Notes under the pieces: generated by a model | Seen by the model: the letters and a program-made list of their open reading frames with translations, nothing else | Told to the model about the DNA's origin: nothing | Database searches by the model: none | DNA from: Chloroflexota bacterium | GTDB taxonomy: Bacteria; Chloroflexota; Anaerolineae; Anaerolineales; VGOW01 | Direction of reading: 5' to 3' | Assembly: GCA_016875735.1 (NCBI GenBank) | Contig: VGOW01000035.1 | Coordinates: 1 to 38,988 of the forward strand | Length of the DNA stretch: 38,988 nt | Shown: in pieces, positions 34,512 through 38,988 of the stretch | Numbering within the stretch: position 1 is the stretch's first letter | How the letters are laid out: every line of letters begins with the position of its first letter | Translations under genes and position numbers: made by a program

Positions 34512-36008
34512 TCAGTTCACGTCCAGCACATCGACCGGCTTATCTTCCACCTGCACTCGATCCTTGCTCACCCGCACCTCTTCGTGGTACGACCGCTCCG
34601 TATTCACTTCCCACAAATCATGAGCGCCCAGCCCCAGCATGTTTTCCACCGCATAAATCGCTGTGAGCATTGAGTGATCCTGATTGTTGTACTTATGCAA
34701 TCCGTTGCGCCCAATCGTCTGCAAATTGCTGAAGCCGGCCAAATACTTTTTGATCGTCTCCAAATGCTCGGCATACACCGAGTCGTACACCGGATACGCT
34801 TTCAACTGCCGCACCACCGTCCCATCGATCACCTTCGCGCCTTTCGTCAGCCCGATCTTTTCCATCTCTCGCTTGCCCAGTTCGAGCAATTCAGCGTCGC
34901 TCATCGTCCACAGCGCATCGCCCTCGGCGCAAAAATACTCCAGCCCCAAACTCGAGGTGGCCGAATCGGCGACCATGAACGGACTCCAGTTTCCAAAATT
35001 CTGAATGCGCCCCACCTTCACGTCCGGGCTGTGAATATAAATCCAGTTGTCAGGGAAGAGATCGGGCTTGTCCACGATCAGCACCACCGTCAGAAAATCA
35101 CGGTATGAAAGATGCCGGATCGAAGACAGAATTTCGAGCGGCGGCGGAGGATCGAGTTTGGCGATGAGCTCGGTGAGCGGCGCGGAATTGATCACGTCGG
35201 TCGCCCCGATGAATCGGGGGGCGCCGCCGATGACCGCTTCCACGCCCGTCACTTTATTTCCCTCCCGAACCACTTTCACCGCATCGGCATTCATAATCAC
35301 CTCGCCGCCCCGTTGCCGAATCAGTTCAACTACCCGCTCCCACATCATGCCGGGCCCGCGCTTCGGGTAATGGAATTCTTCAATGAGGGTCTTGATGTCT
35401 TGATTGCGTGGCTTGAACAGCGCATTGCGAACGGCCTCGAACAATGACAGGCCTTTGATTCGCTGCGCGGCCCACTCGGCGCGGATTTCGCTGGTGGGAA
35501 TGCCCCACACTTTTTCGGTGTACGTCTTGAAAAAAATCTCGAACAGCCGCTTGCCAAAACGGTTCGTCACCCACTGCTCGAAAGTCTCTTCCTGCGGATA
35601 GGGGAAAAGTTTGTATCGAAGATACGACAGCATGATCAGGGCGCTGCGCCAGAGGCCCATGTTGAAGAGCGCGTTGAAAGCCCGAAGAGGATAATCGTAA
35701 AATTTGCCGTCGTAATAAATGCGCGAGATGCGCGGGCGGAGCATGAACTCGCCGCCCATCCACTCATTCCACAGCGCATTCACCGCCTCCACTTTGGTGA
35801 AGAAGCGATGGCCGCCGATGTCGAAGTAATAGCCATTGTATTGCTCGGTGCGGGCGATGCCGCCGACGAGATGATACTTTTCCAGCACCGTCACTTTCAC
35901 CCCGCGCCGAATCAACTCCCACGCGGCAGTGAGGCCCGCTGGCCCCGCGCCGATGATGACGACGTGGCGCGATTGCGAATCGAGGAATGCAGATTGTGGG
36001 TTGGTCAT
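34512..36008 (-). CDS. FAD-dependent oxidoreductase, UDP-galactopyranose mutase/amine-oxidase-like
   Basis: This is a 498-residue flavoprotein. The N-terminal dinucleotide fold is VVIIGAGPAGLTAAWELIRR (GxGxxG at about residues 20-25, with the ribose-binding Glu at 43). The family-specific YYFDIGGHRFFTKVEAVNAL and the C-terminal FAD-contact segment TIGRNGLHKYNNQDHSMLTA also appear. This subgroup is related to UDP-galactopyranose mutase and protoporphyrinogen oxidase and usually lies in polysaccharide clusters; its exact reaction is unknown to me. The start is the ATG at 36008, which overlaps the upstream stop (ATGA); the longer frame to 36047 lies inside the preceding gene. It probably modifies a nucleotide sugar or lipid intermediate used by the neighbouring transferases. 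Confidence 0.86.
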   Translation of the reverse strand: MTNPQSAFLDSQSRHVVIIGAGPAGLTAAWELIRRGVKVTVLEKYHLVGGIARTEQYNGYYFDIGGHRFFTKVEAVNALWNEWMGGEFMLRPRISRIYYDGKFYDYPLRAFNALFNMGLWRSALIMLSYLRYKLFPYPQEETFEQWVTNRFGKRLFEIFFKTYTEKVWGIPTSEIRAEWAAQRIKGLSLFEAVRNALFKPRNQDIKTLIEEFHYPKRGPGMMWERVVELIRQRGGEVIMNADAVKVVREGNKVTGVEAVIGGAPRFIGATDVINSAPLTELIAKLDPPPPLEILSSIRHLSYRDFLTVVLIVDKPDLFPDNWIYIHSPDVKVGRIQNFGNWSPFMVADSATSSLGLEYFCAEGDALWTMSDAELLELGKREMEKIGLTKGAKVIDGTVVRQLKAYPVYDSVYAEHLETIKKYLAGFSNLQTIGRNGLHKYNNQDHSMLTAIYAVENMLGLGAHDLWEVNTERSYHEEVRVSKDRVQVEDKPVDVLDVN

Positions 36009-37807
36009 TGGGAGTCGGTTAATTCCACTTCGGCCAGAGTCGCCCATCCGGCTTCGCGGACATCACTCCAGTTCTGAATCGGAAGCATGGTTTTCGCATG
36101 CGGGTCGAAGTATCCCACGATCAATCGCAGAGGCGATGTCGCGGAAGGAAGGCGATCGGTGTCAAAGACGTAATCGTCCCGCCGCAATTCGCCGGGCAGC
36201 CATGTTGTTGGCAGGGTCGTTCCCATGCCGGGATAATTCACGTAGTCGAGCCAGAAGGATCCGTCGGGGCGGACGAGGCGGACGGCGACGGTGTAATCGG
36301 TGGAGGGGGTGATAAGAGTCTGCCAGTAAAAAGTAATTAGTAATTGGTTATGGCGGCGGGCGACAGTATAACCACGAAGGGCAATTTCATCGCCAAATCG
36401 GATGTCGGTTTGAGTCGCGGCGGTCGGGATTCTGTCCACCAACGGCGGCGGCGAATATGCGGGGAGAAGATAGAGAGGGACGACGGCAACAGTGAAGGCG
36501 AGCATCGCAAGCGAAACGGCGAGGGCGACTCGGCGGACGGCGACCGGTGAGCAGCGCGCGCTGAAGCTTCTCAGCCCCCACACGGCCAGCGCCGATCCGG
36601 CGGGCAAAGCGGGGAAGATCAACCGCCCCTGAATCCCGGCGGCAAAAAACCACCGCGCGCCCAATGCCAGCACTGCGCCAACCCAAACAAGCGCAATCAA
36701 CCTTGCCCGATGGCAAGCAATGTATTCTCCAATTCCGCGAAGCAGGTCGTTGCGCCGAAGAATATCTGCCAGCGAGCCAAACGCGGAAACCGAGAATGCG
36801 ATCACGGCCATCGCCGCGCCGATATCGAAGAATGCGTAAATCCCATAGGGCGTGATGGGGACGCTGATGTGGCCGAACAATCCCCACGTTGAAAGGCGCA
36901 AGAGACGGAATTGGTCCCACAGAAACGAGAGCGACGGAGCGGACGGCGTATCGGCGCTGCCGCCTACGAATTGGAGGAACGCATTCAACGCCAGCGGATC
37001 GCCATACACGAATTGATTGCGCGCATACCACCACCCGGCAACCGCCATGAACACGGCGGCGGCAGTGGCCGTATCGGAGAGTCGGCGGGTGATGAGGAAG
37101 ATCAGCCCCAACGCCAATAACGCCAGTGCTGTGCCGATCAGTTTCGACAAGGCCATCAGCCCCATCGCCGCTCCGAGCAGCGCCGCCCGGCGGCGAGTCG
37201 AGCCGCTGCGGGCAATCCACAGCAACAATGCCAGAGTCAGAGTGGAAGTGAGGGTAATGGCCGAGTCGTTACTGCACGAGGCGTTGATGAAAATGAATTG
37301 TGGGATGAAGGCAATGATGGCGGAGGGGAGAAACAGCGCCCACCCCGATTGAGCGTCAGTCACGGAGCGCGCGATGAAAAATGTCGCCGCCACCGTGCCT
37401 GCGCCGAGCAACACCGAAAGCCAACGGCAGAGACGCACGGCCAGCGTTGCGCCGCGATACGGAAAGGTTTGATCTGGCCCGTGAAGAAAGGCGTTCTTCT
37501 TTCCCGGCAGTGTCGCATCGCCGATATTGGCTTTGGGTTGAAGAACGGCTTGGCGGCTCAAGTCGGATGTGTCCACCCAAAATGATGAGACGGCGGCCGC
37601 CCAATAAAACAGCGGCGCTTGCAACGCTTCCTGATCCCAAAGGTGTTCGCCCGGTTCACCCAGTGGAGGGAACCACCCGTAGCGGGAAATGTAATTGACA
37701 ACCGAGTAATGCTGAAGTTCGTCGGGGGTCTCGAAGATGGGGATGGCGACAGAATAGATCACACCCAGCACAGCAAAGGCGGCAACAATAACAGATAGAT
37801 GTCGCAT
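36005..37807 (-). CDS. DUF2142/GT39-like GT-C membrane protein
   Basis: This 600-residue polytopic protein has the acidic first loop of GT-C enzymes, PIFETPDELQHYSVVNYISR (D29, E30), then QEALQAPLFYWAAAVSSFW as in DUF2142 proteins, and several spans to about residue 450. The last 130 residues are a soluble beta-rich domain (LLITFYWQTLITPSTDYTVA ... LRLIVGYFDPHA) of the kind also seen in the 772-residue protein and in the partial gene to the right. Part of that domain is encoded by four heptamer-like units (36324-36351). It lies 6 nt after the partial gene and overlaps the FAD gene (ATGA). Confidence 0.84.
   Translation of the reverse strand: MRHLSVIVAAFAVLGVIYSVAIPIFETPDELQHYSVVNYISRYGWFPPLGEPGEHLWDQEALQAPLFYWAAAVSSFWVDTSDLSRQAVLQPKANIGDATLPGKKNAFLHGPDQTFPYRGATLAVRLCRWLSVLLGAGTVAATFFIARSVTDAQSGWALFLPSAIIAFIPQFIFINASCSNDSAITLTSTLTLALLLWIARSGSTRRRAALLGAAMGLMALSKLIGTALALLALGLIFLITRRLSDTATAAAVFMAVAGWWYARNQFVYGDPLALNAFLQFVGGSADTPSAPSLSFLWDQFRLLRLSTWGLFGHISVPITPYGIYAFFDIGAAMAVIAFSVSAFGSLADILRRNDLLRGIGEYIACHRARLIALVWVGAVLALGARWFFAAGIQGRLIFPALPAGSALAVWGLRSFSARCSPVAVRRVALAVSLAMLAFTVAVVPLYLLPAYSPPPLVDRIPTAATQTDIRFGDEIALRGYTVARRHNQLLITFYWQTLITPSTDYTVAVRLVRPDGSFWLDYVNYPGMGTTLPTTWLPGELRRDDYVFDTDRLPSATSPLRLIVGYFDPHAKTMLPIQNWSDVREAGWATLAEVELTDSQ
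36324..36351. repeat. Heptamer-like units inside the DUF2142-like gene
   Basis: CAGTAAA, AAGTAAT, TAGTAAT and TGGTTAT are consecutive 7-nt units within the coding sequence (translated as HNQLLITFYWQ on the minus strand). The FYWQ part fits the beta-domain consensus, so chance similarity is possible. Confidence 0.4.
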
Positions 37808-37813
37808 CGAGAG

Positions 37814-38988
37814 TTAAGGGCGAACGGTGAAGTGAGCGGCTTCAACCGAGTTGAGGCCGTCCGCCGAATTGAGCCGCTCGCTCGTCGCCGGATCGTACAT
37901 CCCCACTTCGATGCGGTAATCGCCCGGCGGCAAGTCACGCGGCAACACGATGGCGAATAAGTCATCGATCTCTTGTCCCGCCACCCACGAATCCGTCGGC
38001 GCGAGCCCGGCCTGCGGGATGCCATCGTGCTGGGCAACGAGTGCGCCATCGCCGTCGAAAACGTGCGCGAATATGCTGAGTGATTTGCCCATCGCGCGCA
38101 GGCATCGCCATGTGAGCGCGACTCGCAACACGCCGCCGGATCGCAGATCCGATTCGACCAAGCGCACGCGGGATAATTCGGCCATATCCCCAAAAATCAC
38201 GTTGGCCGATGTGGGGCGGCCAGATTCTGCGCCCGTAAAAAAGTGAAGCGCGCGAATCGGCCCGAACCATCGCTCTTCGGCGCGAAACATGTTCGCGCTG
38301 GCCCACGATTCGATTCGGCGGCTCGGATCTCCTTTCTCGGCGTTCCACAGCACCACCCACACTTCGCCGGCTTCCGCTATCCGTTGGCTCATTTCGGTTT
38401 CGACTCGATCAAAATCCACCGGCCAGCCGTTGGCAATCGGATGCAGACTCATTGCGCTCATTCCATTCTGCGCGCGCAAAATCTCAAACTGATTCGGCGG
38501 ATAGAGCCACACCGCCGCGCCGGGCGTCGTCTGCAATTGCGAGGCGAGAGCGGCATAATCTCCTGCGAACGCCGCTGGGTCGCCGAAGACATCATGGGCA
38601 ATGCGCGCCGTGAGGGCGCTGGAGGTGTTGACGACGCGCCACAAGTTGAGAATCGGCGCCCCGTCGAACACTTCGGAACGAGTCAAATCGAGGCGGGTGT
38701 TGTACGTGCGGACGAGTTCTAATACCAAACCGTCGGGGGTATCAGATGGGAAAGGGTAGATGGGCAAATCCTGAATCACGTAAATCGAATCGCCGCTGAG
38801 GAGCCACGGGATGATGTGCGCTTGCTGTTCGGGCGAATCGAGAAGGCGCTCGACGATGCCGTGGCGCTCGCCCCAATTGGAGTAAAAGATAGGGTTGAGG
38901 GTGGGCCACGCCAATACGTTGATCCGTTGTCCTGTGATCCGTTGTTCGCGGAGAAGATCGGCCACAACTTGTTGGCGGGCAAGGCTGT
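37814..38988 (-). CDS. C-terminal part of a large surface/membrane protein (5' end outside window)
   Basis: The frame is open to the window edge; a GTG at 38965 is internal, because SLARQQVV precedes it in frame. The visible 391 or so residues lack membrane spans. They look like the extracytoplasmic C-terminal region of a GT-C protein: an alpha/beta part (VLAWPTLNPIFYSNWGERHG, IIPWLLSGDSIYVIQDLPIY) and a final beta-sandwich-like domain of about 115 residues (LRVALTWRCLRAMGKSLSIF, LPPGDYRIEVGMYDPATSER). The last domain is clearly related to the ends of the 772- and 600-residue proteins here. The GT-C assignment for the missing N-terminal part is inferred from this shared architecture. Confidence 0.7.
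   Translation of the reverse strand, partial: SLARQQVVADLLREQRITGQRINVLAWPTLNPIFYSNWGERHGIVERLLDSPEQQAHIIPWLLSGDSIYVIQDLPIYPFPSDTPDGLVLELVRTYNTRLDLTRSEVFDGAPILNLWRVVNTSSALTARIAHDVFGDPAAFAGDYAALASQLQTTPGAAVWLYPPNQFEILRAQNGMSAMSLHPIANGWPVDFDRVETEMSQRIAEAGEVWVVLWNAEKGDPSRRIESWASANMFRAEERWFGPIRALHFFTGAESGRPTSANVIFGDMAELSRVRLVESDLRSGGVLRVALTWRCLRAMGKSLSIFAHVFDGDGALVAQHDGIPQAGLAPTDSWVAGQEIDDLFAIVLPRDLPPGDYRIEVGMYDPATSERLNSADGLNSVEAAHFTVRP

Overview
The window is a GC-rich bacterial fragment that is read almost entirely from the minus strand. Only the 3' end of valS, at the left edge, is on the plus strand. Several families here are ones I associate with Chloroflexota (Anaerolineae-like) genomes: the TIGR03662-type 'YYY' membrane protein, the Agl23-like (TIGR03663-type) membrane protein with an NHL tail, and a TPR module joined to a DppB-type permease. 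The phylum assignment is inferred from gene content only; there is no rRNA gene to confirm it.

Layout, left to right: valS 3' end (+); a damaged fabF-like gene; a PTPS-related GT-C membrane protein; sucD and sucC (succinyl-CoA ligase) with a recognisable extended -10 promoter; Agl23-like GT-C/NHL fusion; GT39-like protein; YYY membrane protein with a Cys-rich loop; anti-sigma factor and ECF sigma factor; a single-polypeptide type ISP/IIG-like restriction-modification enzyme; a 1659-residue GT-C/YYY fusion; another GT-C protein; a SAM methyltransferase; a 1007-residue SF2 helicase with two membrane spans; a GT4 glycosyltransferase; an AglD/LPG-synthase-like membrane protein; a decaying dppB-dppC permease pair whose dppB is preceded in frame by a TPR module; an FAD oxidoreductase of the UDP-galactopyranose-mutase/amine-oxidase type; a DUF2142-like GT-C protein; and the C-terminal part of another large surface protein that runs off the right edge.

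The dominant theme is envelope glycan assembly. Seven or eight very large polytopic GT-C-type proteins (lipid-linked sugar transferases or their relatives) stand with one cytoplasmic GT4, a flippase-like protein, a UGM-like flavoenzyme and a SAM methyltransferase. An ECF sigma/anti-sigma pair sits inside the cluster and may regulate it. Most junctions are 4-nt ATGA/GTGA overlaps or gaps of a few bases, so long polycistronic transcripts are likely. The R-M enzyme and the membrane-anchored helicase look like defence or genome-maintenance genes interleaved with the glycan genes.

Two sequence-level signals stand out. (1) Heptanucleotide tandem arrays of different unit sequence occupy many gene boundaries and also occur inside at least one reading frame. 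(2) GC-rich palindromes are inserted in frame inside three long genes, adding low-complexity peptides to loops. Three genes carry lesions: fabF-like has a frameshift plus loss of the second active-site His region, TPR-dppB has an in-frame TGA, and dppC has a one-base frameshift. Their neighbours look intact.
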